A stretch of 64,000 bases of DNA from Ailurus styani. Taxonomy: Eukaryota > Chordata > Mammalia > Carnivora > Ailuridae. A model generated the notes under the pieces. That model made no database searches, was not told the origin of the DNA, and saw only the letters and a list, made by a program, of their open reading frames with translations. Position numbers and translations under genes: made by a program. Shown piece by piece: positions 1 to 11,408 of the stretch. The stretch is taken from assembly GCA_002007465.1 (NCBI GenBank), contig LNAC01000767.1, positions 1-64,000 of the forward strand. The letters run 5' to 3'. Within the stretch, counting starts at the first letter, position 1, and each line of letters opens with the position of its first letter.

Positions 1-59
1 AAGCCTGATGATTCACAGACCTGTACCCCTTGGGCAAAGAATAAAAATAAAATAAATTT
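1..59 (+). mobile_element. Carnivoran L1 3' end, cut by window edge
   Basis: The first 30 bases match the terminal L1 segment also found at 26011-26040 (gattca-agacctgtacccc), followed by an A-rich aataaaaataaaataaa tail. This is the 3' terminus of a second carnivoran L1 whose body lies left of the window. Its last bases after the shared block differ from the 26 kb copy, so it may be another subfamily. It abuts an older L1 in the opposite orientation. Confidence 0.75.
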
Positions 60-535
60 TTTTTTTTCTATTTGACTATAGTTGACACAATGTAACATTA
101 GTTTCAGGAGCCAAACAGTGATTTAGTATCTCTATACTTATTTTATGCTCACCACAAGAGTAGCTACCATCTGTCACCATACCACGCTATTACAATACCA
201 CTGACTGTATTCCCTATGTTGTGCCTTTTATTCCCATGACTTAATCATTCTATAACCGGAAGACTGTATCTCTCACTCCCCTTCACCTATTTTGCCCATT
301 CCCTTACCCCTCTCCCTTCTGGGAACCATCAGTTCGTGCTCTGTATATTTGATTCTGCTTTTTTGTTTATTCATTTGCTTTGTTTTTCAGATTCCACATA
401 TAAGCACAATCACATGGTATTTTTTTTCTCCATTTGACTTATTTCACTTAGCATCCATCCATGTTGGATAGGTCCATCCACGTTGTTGCAAATGGCAAGA
501 CCTCATCTTTTTTTATGTTTGTGTAATATAAAGAG
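60..535 (-). mobile_element. Old L1 3' end (L1M-type), antisense
   Basis: Read on the minus strand this is the end of L1 ORF2 plus 3' UTR of an old mammalian L1. Plus-strand landmarks in reverse order are the motif meaning attagtttcagg, the ccaccacaagagtagctaccatctgtc-like block, the ccccttcacc block, and a segment complementary to the end of ORF2 (tccatccatgttg...caaatggcaag) near 465-505. It is truncated at about 535. Substitutions and small gaps relative to the remembered consensus show it is old. Confidence 0.75.
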
Positions 536-737
536 AATGTATCTTAATAGGGTTATTCAATATTATAAATCCGAATTTAACTGCAGGATGAGAGACATTT
601 TCTCTCTTACAAGAAGGCAGTTACACTTGAGTTGTATCATTAAAAATATCTGCAACTGAATCTTAGTCTCCTTTTCTTTTTTCCTGCATCCAGATATGCA
701 AGACTCTTAAAACTATATAAATATTTAAAAATGTTCA

Positions 738-836
738 GACTATTATGCAGCCATAAAAAAGTGATGTTGAATCACCTGAAATGAGTGTAACATTGCATGT
801 CAACTATATCCAAAACAAATTTTTTAAGGAAAAAAA
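738..836 (+). mobile_element. Small old L1 3' remnant
   Basis: The segment attatgcagccataaaaaa (about 741-760) corresponds to the end of L1 ORF2. It is joined directly to a 3' UTR-like piece (cctgaaatgagtgtaacatt, then gtcaactatatcc) and an A-rich tail. Several hundred bases between these parts are missing, so this is an internally deleted relic, oriented opposite to the neighbouring antisense L1. Confidence 0.55.
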
Positions 837-2371
837 GTTGTTCAGCATACTCAATACTATATTTGTCTAGATTTAAAAAAATTTTATATTTTGCAATAAA
901 GTAAATAAAAAGAAAAGTGCACTACAAATTAAGTGTAATCAATTTGTTGCTTGACGATTAATAAACCAGGCAACAATAGGCAGATGTAAGTAACTCTCAC
1001 AGGATTTTCATGTTAACAAGTATGCTGAGGTGCATGTGACACAAATTTAGATTTTCACTGCCATGTAGCATTCTATTTTTATGTTTATATGCAAGTAAAT
1101 ACTCAAGTAAATGTACTAAGTATAAGTTAGTAGATATTATTTTATACATTGCGTTTGATTAGATGTTTTGCATTTTAGAGGTGCTAAAATTCTGAATCTA
1201 TGAGTTTTGCATACCATGACAAAGGACAGACAAAACACTGTTATTTTAGTGTCGGTCTTGGGGTAAAATATTTAACATTTTTTGAAACTGCAGAAAGAAG
1301 AAAAGGATGAAAATTTATTTCAATTTTCAAATAGGTGTCATATATTAATACTATTGTGATAAATTTTATCCTGTCATTTAGTGAAGTAGTTTTAGTTGAA
1401 TATTTTGTGCATGATTTTTAGTTATATTGAGTTTTACCAACAGAATAAAATTATAATAATATTTCCTGAATGAAAATGTTCATGTTTCTTTCAACTAGGT
1501 GTACTTATATTCACATGTACACACAATTGCTCAAGCATGCACACATATATTCCTTTATAAGTTGTCAGTTTCACCAACAGTACCACATTATGTAATAAGG
1601 AATCTGAAGCAGAAAGCTATTTATTCAAATGAATATATTCTTAAAAACTCTACCTCAAAAATAATACTGACACAGTGTTTGGAAAGACTGTATATTCTTT
1701 CAAAAACATTTAAATGTATTTTACATCCATTGATGATTTCCTTGCTATACACAAGTCACTTGTGGGTATTGAATCTACTTAAAAAAATACTTGAAGTTAG
1801 GGAGATAACACTGACCCTTCCAAACAGTGGAATGAGTGAATAAAATAATTAATTGAAAGCAAATTATAAACAAAGAATATTTCTTTACATAAGTTATATT
1901 TCTACAGAGGTGAAATAAATGGCTCTGGATTTATTTTACTACTAAAAAATAATTAATGAAATGCAGTTAGAAGTATAGCTTGGAGTTGCATCCAAACTAA
2001 ATCCTTTACAAGTTTACCTAACATTGTTTTGTTAGATATACATTCCAAGGCCTAGAATTTGCACTTTTTCCATATTATACTGCCAAAATATAATACTGTC
2101 AAAAACCTTCCTAAACACATAAAATAATTCTGACAATTTCTCAGTGGAAAATCCTTAATTTTATTCACTATCCAAAAATCTTAGTCTAGTTACATACTAC
2201 TGATAAGATAATATTCTTTTACTTATTTCATTTTAGAAAGGAGATGTTCTACATTTGGTACTGTGGGTGTATTTTCTGAATTTATGGAAGATTTTGATAA
2301 TATTTGGAACTAATCAAACTTTATCTGTTTTTATCACTTTCATCTTTTCTCATTTATGGGTTAATGTATTT
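837..2371. other. AT-rich stretch, nothing recognised
   Basis: Very AT-rich DNA with no recognised repeat family, exon or RNA gene. A 114-codon stop-free frame at 1499-1843 begins at a non-ATG codon and has no recognisable similarity; I treat it as chance. Confidence 0.5.
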
Positions 2372-2389
2372 CTCATTTTTACTATTTTC

Positions 2390-2590
2390 TTTTTTTTTTT
2401 AAGATTTTATTTATTTATTTGACACAGAGAGAGATTACAAGTAGGCAGAGAGGCAGGCAGAGAGACAGGGAGAGGAAGAAGCAGGCTCCCTGCTGAGCAG
2501 GGAGCCCGATGCGGGCCTTGATCCCGGGACGCTGAGATCATGACCTGAGCCGAAAGCAGAGGTTTTAACCCACTGAGCCACCCAGGCGCC
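2390..2590 (-). mobile_element. CAN-SINE (SINEC), near-consensus
   Basis: Full-length tRNA-derived carnivoran SINE on the minus strand. The plus strand shows the T-rich tail complement, aagattttatttatttattt, the (GA)-rich body, and the complement of the tRNA-like head ending ccacccaggcgcc. It is flanked by an 18-bp target-site duplication, ctcatttttactattttc, at 2372-2389 and 2591-2608, which fixes both ends. Stop-free frames across it are SINE artefacts. Confidence 0.95.
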
Positions 2591-2608
2591 CTCATTTTTA
2601 CTATTTTC

Positions 2609-3927
2609 ATTTTGTTTCTTGAATCATTGTTTTCTTAATTTTTTTTACTGTCGAATAAGTAATATCTTACCCAAATATTGTTAATAAATGCTTAAAACCC
2701 TTTAATCATTGCAATCTTGAATTATATTCCCTAAAAATTCTTCTACTTATAGGCTAGTGACTTGAATTCTTTTATAAAAAAAACTGTTCTGTATCTATCT
2801 ATCTATCCATCCATCCATCCATCCATCCATGGTAAATTACTTAGTAAAGAAATTGAAAATGTTACAGCATTATGATAAGACCTGCCTTCACTGCTCTTCT
2901 ATGGTTACCCTGCTTCCCTGGGTCCTGTGTTCCTTTTTCTTTTTTTTTAATTCTCTCTCTCCTTCCTGCAGTTTATCATTATGTATCTGATTATAAATGA
3001 CTGGAGTGGGAGATGGTTCCTGTACACAGATGGTTAGTGATGCTTCTCTGAAGAGCTGATCTTTGAGCTAAAGCTTGAGCCATGCAAATATCTAGAGAGT
3101 GAATAGTTACATAAAAGAAAGTAGTGTTACATTAAAATATCCTAAGGAAATTGTGGGTGTTTGTAACAGAGGGAAGGAAGAGTACAACTTAGTGTTATCA
3201 GGAAACTAAGAATGGCGCCTTACAAAGTCTAAGATTTGTTCAAACAGAATCCAGGCCACTTAAGGTCATGTAGTCTATGATAAGTGTTTTGGAATTTATT
3301 TTCATTTCAATGAGATACCACTGGCTCATTTTAAACCAAGGGGGTGATAAGAGATATTCTTATAATAATATAGAGATGATGGGCACAGTCCTTTTTGATT
3401 ATGTGCATTTCTTCATCTGTGGAAGAAACAAGCCAGGGAAATAGACAGAAAAGTGATTAGATTTCAGTGCTCTAGACTAAGGGGGTAGAGACTTCTAGTA
3501 AAAATTTATTTTTTAATAAGAGCAAATGTTAAAATGTTATGTAGGATAACAGCTCTAAAAATATGTTTAGTGAAAATATATACCCAGATTAAGGAATATG
3601 CAGATGATGAAGTTTTGACAATGAATTAAAAGGCAAAAAAAAAAAATCAAACTTGAGGGGAATATTAAGGAGAGGTTTGGAAATCTAGATGCACAGAAGG
3701 TTGGTATAGTAGATAAAGAATAAGCAAGCAATAGAGAGAGGCTAAAGAAGAAAGTAACATATAAGAAAATGGAAACTGAGGGAAGTATCTGGACAAGATG
3801 CCAAGTAAGGGTGAAGATTCAGCCTGCCTGAGAATGAGGAGTCTTGCATACTGGTCTAGATAGATTTTGAGATAGAGAAGGCAGAGGAGGAAACATGTCC
3901 ATTGGGTAATAACTGAAGTCAACTAAT
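2609..3927. other. Unassigned stretch with short microsatellite
   Basis: No gene recognised. Apart from the tetranucleotide tract at 2791-2830 the sequence looks like decayed purine-rich repeat DNA, especially 3040-3520, whose phrases resemble the minus-strand L2-like material downstream. I could not assign it firmly. Confidence 0.4.
2791..2830. repeat. (ATCT)n/(ATCC)n microsatellite
   Basis: About 40 bases of tandem tetranucleotides, beginning as atct units and changing to atcc units, ending at the ccatgg near 2830. A compound simple repeat, likely length-polymorphic. Confidence 0.9.
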
Positions 3928-4240
3928 GTCTCTTATTCATTTAACAAAAATGCATATGTTGAGCATCTATTTTCTAGGCATAAATTAGGAAGCTAAGTGA
4001 TCTGGATGTAATGATAAGACATTCTCTGTTGTCAAAACAGTCATAATTACTAAGAAAGGCAGAAAATTAAATAAATGTTTACTGTACTGGAAGCATCTAC
4101 AGGACAATATGGGTACCCATGGGTGGAGTAGCTCTTCAGATTAAGTTGGAAAGCTAAGGGAGGGTTTCATAGATTTTGTGGTGATTTGCTGATTTCCTGA
4201 AGAATGAGTATGTACTCAATAGTAGACAGAAAGGGGCAGA
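3928..4240 (-). mobile_element. Diverged L2 LINE 3' fragment
   Basis: Begins tcttattcatttaacaaaaa then gagcatctattttctaggca, the reverse complement of the L2 3' end (the ...gcctggcacatagtaggtgctcaataaat region), and continues with attctctgttgtcaaaacag in the expected L2 order. Strongly diverged; the far end is approximate. Confidence 0.5.
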
Positions 4241-4290
4241 GGAGGGAATTTGACAGAAGTAATACTTTCTGACAGAAATAAAACAATGCT

Positions 4291-4340
4291 AGACTTTAGA
4301 AAGTGCAAGTTTCTTAGACTTTAGAAAGTGCAAGTTTCTT
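4291..4340. repeat. Perfect 25-bp tandem duplication
   Basis: Two identical adjacent 25-bp units, 4291-4315 and 4316-4340, each starting agactttagaaag and ending gtttctt. No other tandem copies lie beside them, and the surrounding sequence is decayed repeat-like DNA. Confidence 0.97.
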
Positions 4341-4876
4341 AGTATGGAAGGCCCTCAAAATGCCTTTGGAGGGTGAGCGTAAGGAAGCACAGACTAGATC
4401 ACGAACTATCATGAGTAGTATGCTATGTATAGATATTACCATAGGCAATACTGAATAACATGATCAGCTTTTTGATTTAGAAATATTCCTGTGATTAAAG
4501 TAGAGTGATAGTTTCCAGGGCTGAGTGGGAAAGGATTGAGATTTGAGGCAAAGAAACACTATATTAAAGGAATATTTTAAAATAGGATAATAAGAGCAAT
4601 GGGAAGGGAAAGAAAATGTTTTTGTAATATTTAAACAAATTTTAATAGGATTTGGGATTGATTGAGTGTGGGTGGGGCTGACCTAAAGAGGGTAAATAGG
4701 ATGAAAACTCCCAGATTTCTTGTATAAGTAATTGAGACAATAGTAACTCCATTATGGCTAGACTGGGGTTATAAAAGGAAAAGCAAGTGTGTTTGTCCAG
4801 GCAAATGATAGAACTGGGATTCAGGAATATTTGGATAAGGGAAAGGGGAGGAATAATTAGAAAGAAGAGAGAAAAT

Positions 4877-5075
4877 GAGGTACCTTTCTTGAGTACCTAC
4901 TATATACTAGGAGCTGCCCTAGTACTTTTAGATGCGCTTGTTCATCACACTTGACCTCTGTGGTTGGTATTACTTCTCACTTCTATATTTGAGGAGTCCA
5001 AAGTTCAGAGAAGTTTCTGCCCAATTTGCCCTGGCTACTAAGTACAAGAGCAAGCATTCAATCACATGTCTAATT
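4877..5075 (-). mobile_element. MIR SINE, diverged
   Basis: Contains the MIR core in reverse orientation: cttgagtacctactatatac (like gagcacttactatgtgcc), then a spacer, tatttgaggagtccaaagttcagagaag and a gcccaa block corresponding to the conserved gaggaaactgaggc...ttgcccaa segment. Substitution level is as expected for an ancient mammalian SINE. Confidence 0.7.
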
Positions 5076-5301
5076 CATTCATACCATGCTCCCATTTTGT
5101 TTTATAAAGTTTGGGGGGATGCAGGTGTACTGTTATCATTTGATGGCATGGGGATGTAGGAAGCCATGTGGAGCCAAAGGGAAAAGCATTTAGAATGAAG
5201 AAACAAGAAGACCTTGGAAGATTGGCATTAAGGAGCAATGGAGAAGACTGAGGAAATGGTGTCAAAGAAACCAAGAGGGAACAGTTAAAAGAGGGAATAT
5301 A

Positions 5302-5467
5302 GAGGTGCCTGGGGGGCTCAGTTAGTTAAGTATCCAGCTCTTGGTTTTGGCTTAGGTCATGATCTCAGGGCTGTAAGATGGAGCCCTGTGTCAGGCTCCA
5401 TACTGGGTGGGGAACCTGTCTGAAGATTTTCTCTCTCCCTCTTCTCACCTCTCTCTTTCTCTAAAAA
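5302..5467 (+). mobile_element. CAN-SINE, older subtype
   Basis: Head aggtgcctggggggctcagt followed by taagtatccagctcttggtt, the older SINEC subtype rather than the cctctgccttcggctc type that dominates here. It carries gtcatgatctcagggctgta, a ggctcca block, a pyrimidine tract and an A tail. Flanks share aaaagagg (5287-5294 and 5468-5475) with a diverged extension, a probable decayed target-site duplication. Confidence 0.85.
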
Positions 5468-5706
5468 AAAAGAGGCATTATAATTAGTGTCAAAACCACA
5501 GAAAAATGAAGCAAGAAAAGGACTGAAGACTGCACACTGGGCTTGAAAATTCCTGAACTCAAGCACAATTTACATGCTGCTGGGACAGAACTCCAATTGT
5601 CAATAGTGGATATAAATAGTAAACGAACTACAAATAGCAGATAAGCAAGAACAGACATTTCGTTTGGGCAACTCTTTAAAGAACGCTGGTTATAAAGTAA
5701 GAGAGA

Positions 5707-5898
5707 GGGTGCCTGGGTAGCTCAGTGGGTTAAAGCCTCTGCCTTCGGCTCGGGTCATGATCTCAGGGTCCTGGGATCGAGGCCAGCATCGGGCTCTCTG
5801 TTTGGCAGGGAGCCTGCTTCCTCCTCTCTCTCTGCCTGCCTCTCTGCCTACTTGTGATCTCTCTCTCTGTCAAATAAATAAATAAAATCTTTTAAAAA
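5707..5898 (+). mobile_element. CAN-SINE, near-consensus
   Basis: Head ggtgcctgggtagctcagtg, the ctctgccttcggctcgggtc segment, a B-box-like gggatcgaggcc, CT-rich middle, and (aaat)n aaatctttt tail. A 13-bp target-site duplication, aaagtaagagaga, lies at 5694-5706 and 5899-5911. It inserted 240 bp downstream of an older SINE in the same orientation. Confidence 0.95.
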
Positions 5899-5911
5899 AA
5901 AGTAAGAGAGA

Positions 5912-7654
5912 AATGGCTAGAAGGGGTACAGAACTAAAGAAGTTGTCTCTGAGGTAGTTATTTGATAAAGATGTAAAAATCATGGGCATTTCCGAAGTGA
6001 GAAAGAGGGAAGATCTGAGAAAGGAGGTACATAATAGAGCAAAGTTTGGAGGAACAGAGAATGAAGGGATTGGATATAGAACCCAGGCAGAAGGTAGGGA
6101 TCCATCTGAGTGAGTCAGAACATTTCCTTTTCAAGCCATAGGAGAAGAGGGTGAGTAAGAGAATAGATATAAATAAGGAGGTAGGTGGGGTGTGGTGTCA
6201 AGAGAGTTTACTCCTTACGGTTTCTATTTTAATCATGAATTCAGAGGCAAGGTGATCTTCTGGGAGTGAGGAGATGGACATGAAATATAGCACTTTAAGA
6301 GTGTGCTGCTGGCTTAAAACAGCTGTTCTGAGAAAAAAGGGAAAAAACCCAGTGGATTAGAGAAAATAAGTGGTGTTCTCATAATGTGCACCTTTCTGCA
6401 GGAACAGCACTCAGCAGCCTGCTTGTAGAAATGCAGAAATCACAGAAGCACATGAAAGGCATCAAGCGAAGGATTTGACTAAACTATAATGAGAGTATTT
6501 TAGTTATGTGTTATGTAGTTTAAGTTGGCAGGTGAGGAATTAAAATCAGAGGAGAGCTAAAAGACAGAGTTGACAGACAGAAGAGCTGGGCCAGAGAATG
6601 GAAGTTCTAGAAAACAAGACAGTTGCAGCATAGATAAGTTATTAATACCAACTCTGAGAGGGAAATAATTGTAGGTAAGGCTAGATTTGGGAAGACTGAA
6701 AATTTGGGCATAACAATATAGGATAATATATGGAAAATCAAGAAGAGATGAATAAAAAGGCTTTAGAACATAAAATTCTAATTGAAATCCTGAATTCGAT
6801 ATATGCATTTTCATGTAACTGTTCCAAGGCAAATTTGAAACTGGAGTTGGTCACAGAGAGTAGATCCTGAGTTGAGGACTTTAAAGGGAGGTATAAGGTA
6901 GGCAAGCAGAAATATGTTCCAGTGGCATAAAGGGCTTTCTTGAGATGGCAGACCCCTATGTTCAGCAGGTGGAGGTAGGTGGCTTCAAAAATCACAGTGA
7001 GAGTGAAAAATAGTTTTCTAAAAAGGAGAATATGAAGGACTGACCAGGAATAAGTTGTGGTCAGAAAGAGTAGTTTTAGATTTTGAGATTTGACTTTTGA
7101 AAGATTTCAAATATTTAAAAAGGGCTATGATTTGGTCATTAAAATCTAACATGTTAGAAGGGCCATCAATACAGGCACTGAAGAGTTTAAGCAGAGATGG
7201 CATAAAATTAGACTCATTAAGTATTTGATAAATGAATAAACAAATAAATGGGTAGACGGATAAGTGGGTGGATAAGCAGACGAATGGATAAATGAAAGTA
7301 GACATAGTTGATATGAATAACAGAATATCTGGACCAATACATGGTCCATTCCTAGGGAGATTCTCATTCTGTTTTGTCAGACCCCCAGTCTACTTGGTCT
7401 GGATGTTTATGTTGGTTGATTAACCTGAATCACAAATTGTACTTTGCTACTATCTGCAAATGTCTAACTAGAGATACTTTATGTGATTTTTTTTTAACAT
7501 TGAGGCTTTAGACGATATAGAGTTAACATCTTGCTTCACGGATTAAGTTAAACATTCTCTAAGTATGGTTTATTTACAGAGCATATAATGTTTAATATTA
7601 GTAGCTTTCCTAGATATTTCCTATTTGTCTCTCCAGACATATTCACTACACATT
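5912..7654. other. Decayed purine-rich repeat-like DNA
   Basis: Long G/A-rich plus strand containing phrases typical of an ancient mammalian interspersed repeat whose name I cannot assign. No exon recognised. The 60-95 codon open frames on the minus strand follow from the shortage of pyrimidine-rich stops and are not supported as genes. An imperfect tetranucleotide tract of ataa and ggat units lies at about 7225-7290. Confidence 0.4.
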
Positions 7655-8105
7655 TTCACTGTGTTCTTAGCTCAGGGAGGCTCACCTGTATGGACTTCAG
7701 TGATGGACTGCTGTGTCTGTGGTGCCCTGCTGGGTTCAGCCAATAGGAACTCTAGCCAAAGATGAATAGAAAGGAGCAGAATGAATGTGGGCTGTGTATT
7801 CCTCCAGCTTCATTCCTTATAGTGTATTCCTCTACTTAGGATAGAGTCCTAAACTGAAGGTCACAGGTTTTCTCAAGGAGCCCTCTCTACACAGCTCTTT
7901 CCTTCCAGCTTTTGGTACCTGCTAGCTCCCTTCTCCCCTCGGGGCCCTAAAACTCCTCTAGTACTAGATCAGAGAACCATACTGTCTTTTATGGTTTCTC
8001 TATACCCTGACAATATAATCCTAAATATTCCTCATGAAATTATCCTCAAATTGCCCAAATTTCCATGTGCCATGTTTCCTACTGGGATCCTGACTGAGGT
8101 AGAAT
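7655..8105 (+). mobile_element. LTR-like ancient repeat remnant
   Basis: A comparatively GC-richer island ending in tttcctactgggatcctgac and gaggtagaat. The ending resembles the tttcctgctgggaccctgac end of a widespread mammalian interspersed repeat. Family and left boundary are uncertain. Confidence 0.3.
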
Positions 8106-9439
8106 AAAAAATACTATTGTTAACAACATTGTCATTAACTTGTTTAAAAATGCACTTTTATGACCTCATAGTCTTTCCTCATATCCTATTTTTACAGTGT
8201 ATTGTTATAGTTTTGAAGATATATTTTTTTTATCAATTTTTACTTTAAAATTCAATTTTCATTTTAATTTCATTTAGTAGTAGAAGGCAAAATTACAAAT
8301 GTAAATGTATCTATTTTCTTAATTAGTTTATAATAAGTAAGATTCTTGGTAGCACAGTACACTCTTCATTCTATGGCTTGTGAGATACCTAGATCTCTAG
8401 TGAAATTCCTTAGGAATAGAAATATGTGCCTATCTTCAAAAACATTTTAGACAATGTGTTGGTTTGAATGGTTATGTTGGATTCCTAAAAAGCCAGAAGG
8501 TTTTGTCCTCATAAGAACAAAGAGATATCTGAATATGGCACATGTTGTTATTATAAAAGAAAGAAATCACGTCTCAGAAACACGTCATTAAATGTAAAGC
8601 AGGCTGGTCACTTTTAATATTGCAGATGATTGACTGGAAACAAAGGCCACGTGTCAGAACAAAAGTGTTAATACTTGAAACAGCCCTTTTTTCTTATTTT
8701 TGGCAACCAGCTAAATGACTAATCGGAAGATTATAAAAGCAATGAAAACAAGCCCTTTTAACTGAATATCTCAATTCTAAGCTGAAACCCATTAACTTTA
8801 GAACATATTGTATTTAAATTCATAAGCTATAATCATACAAGAACTGTACTTCTAGTTCATTTCTAATTGATTTTAATCACTTAGAGAGATCTACAATACA
8901 ATGTTATTTTTTTAAATGGGCATTTTTTCCCTTCAATGTAAGAATAAGGTTAACATTCAGATCTGTAAAACCAATGTTGAATGTATGACAGTATTTTATA
9001 TCTGGAAGTTAGTTTGCATATTTTTGTGTACTCATACTCTTCACCATACTCTCTCCCCCACCCAAGCTGTCACTGAAGCCTCTAAAGCAATTTTTCCCTT
9101 TTTGATCCTATGCCAAAAGCAGAAATCCAATGCCATTACATCTACCAACCTAGCTTTCAATCAGACATACTCAGATTCCAGCTTGAAAGCATGTTTTCTG
9201 CCAGCTAAAGACTGGTTTCAGGGACAGAGGAAGCAAAGTGAATGGGACAATAAGTGGCAAGGGACTGGGAGTCCTTGAAGTGAGGAGAAGAAAGAACTCC
9301 CATTCAGAAGGTGGCTGAATAGAGTGGAGGCATCCTGCATGGACTGTTACCTGTGAACAGCCTCCCGTTTATGGTTCTGGATACCTGAAACTCCAATTCA
9401 GAGATATATAGAGATTATTACAATGCTGGATGATAAGTG
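8106..9439. other. Unassigned single-copy-like stretch
   Basis: No recognised repeat or gene. It contains a 120-codon ATG-initiated frame at 8916-9278 with no recognisable domain, signal peptide or Kozak support; most likely chance. About 8560-8800 contains a CACGTG E-box and several ACAAAG/ACAAAA motifs but no proof of function. Confidence 0.4.
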
Positions 9440-10080
9440 GGCTAGGAGGCTATGCAAACAAATAGAAGGGGTGCTTCACACAGACAGGTTGTGTCAGGAA
9501 GACCTCCCCAGCAGGAGTGAGTTCTGAAGGAAGGGTGTGACTTAGGCAGCAATACGCTACAGGAATATTCCAAGAAATGAAAGCACTGCATGCAGAGACA
9601 CACGATGGGAAAAAAAAATTGCCAGTTCAGTAAACAATAAGCAATACAGTATATCTGAAGCATAAGGTATAACAGGCAAACACAGTCAAGAAAAAGAAAG
9701 ATTGCTAAGAGATGGAACTGGTCAAGTATGTTGGACTAGGTTACAACACAGCTTGAATCTGCTGTTTATGAAAAGCCAGTGAGGATTAAGGAAAAGAGAA
9801 GTCGTGATCAGACTTAAGATTATAATAATTCCTGCAACAATGTAAGGCATATAGTGACTGGTTAGAAAAGTAGAGTATAGGAAGTGAGGAGAACTGTTAT
9901 TTTGCCTTACTTCAAGCAGGAAATGATGAGGGTATAAATTAGTGAGGTGTTGGTGTGGCTGGGGCAGGAGGAGCAGATGAGGCAAATTTGAGAAACATCT
10001 GTGAGATGGTCAAATTGGAGGGAGAGCCATGAGAGGAAAAGGAAGAAATCTAGGCTGCCTACCATGTTTCTGAGGATTAG
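9440..10080 (-). mobile_element. L2-like ancient repeat, diverged
   Basis: The order caggaagacctccccagcag, gagttctgaaggaagg, ggaatattccaagaaatgaa, gcactgcatgcagag resembles the reverse complement of the L2 3' region (the aagccttccctg to gcacatgctgttcc segment). The purine-rich continuation to about 10080 may belong to it or to another ancient family. Confidence 0.4.
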
Positions 10081-10170
10081 TATTCACTGTAATAATGGAA
10101 AAGATGTCACAGATTCTGGGAAAGACATTAAGTTCAAATTTGTGACATCTGTGAGACAGTCAGATGGAGA

Positions 10171-11351
10171 GATCCTCTGAGGAATGGGACTTAGTCTGTA
10201 CATCACAGGACAAACAACTGAGCCTCTCTTTGTCCAAATTCTTCTCCCAGTCCCACCCCAATCCATTAGCCAGACATTTTAGGACACATGAATTTCAACT
10301 GCAGACACATGAATACAAGTTAAAAACCACAGTTGTTCCATCCCACAAACTGTTTTTGGCCCTTATCGATAATTTGTTAAACCAAAGTGTTATTCTGGCG
10401 TATATATTCAGTCAATTGTTCCTAATTACCTGTCATTCTATAGGAAACCTGAAAATTCAAACTGGTTCTTATATCTATGTGATCTTTTCTTTTGGAAGGC
10501 ACTGGGTATATCATTTTGAAGCAGATTAACTTTCTAAAATGTATTTTACCCAGGAAACTGTAAGATCACCTACTAAAACCACCCTCCCCTTCTCTTTTTC
10601 ACTCCTTCTCCCTAATTGCCAATTTCTACCTTCTTAGCATTCTGGATTCTTGAAACTAAAGTGTGCAGGGTCCCAGAAGAAGTGCTAACCTGCAGTTTCC
10701 TATCAAGTTCTCTCTGGGGCTGAGAAACACCAGGGGCCCCTTGGGTCCTGTGATGTGAGTAGGGCACACTCAGAACAACAGGGCACTGGCTTCCTGTTGA
10801 GGATGGCAGAGAGAAATCACTGTTTCTTCTAAACTTTCTAAGATATTGAGAACAAGCGTCCAGTCAGTTTCTCAAAAAACGATCCTCTTGTACAAATAAC
10901 ATTCTTGTACTCCTAGCTATATAGCTTAAGTATTTCACTCACAAAAAAGACTTCACTGTTAAGTTTGTTTTATCTTTTCTTCTGGTACCTGGATACATCA
11001 GTTTTGAATAATTTTATCTTGGAAACTTATTTTTTTTAATTATTCTATAACCACAAAGGGATGATAAAGTTGAGGGATGAAAATTTGACAGCTTCTATTG
11101 GATAAAGAATGTGATTATTTTACAAAATGGATAATGTTCTTTGTTACTTCTAGACTAGAATATGATAATTCCTTTCCTTTTAATTTTTTTTTGTGTTGTT
11201 TCCTTATGCTTTAATTGTAGGATTATACATTGAGCAGCTGCCTCATCATCAGTCTCAAATATACATAATTTAACCACAAACTGACAAGCATTCAGTTAAA
11301 TCTCAGAATAATTCAGAATGATTAGAGGAAAGACCAGTCTGAAATGCACAG

Positions 11352-11408
<57 letters not shown>

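Noticed and set aside
1499..1843. 114-codon open frame in AT-rich DNA
   Set aside because: The first codon is not ATG (gtg) and the peptide has no recognisable similarity.
8916..9278. 120-codon ATG-initiated frame
   Set aside because: No recognisable domain, no Kozak context or splice structure visible, and composition is not codon-like. Frames of this size occur by chance in 64 kb read six ways.
10164..10529. 121-codon ATG-initiated frame
   Set aside because: Begins at the edge of an L2-like remnant, and the product is an unstructured then hydrophobic mix without family resemblance. Treated as chance.
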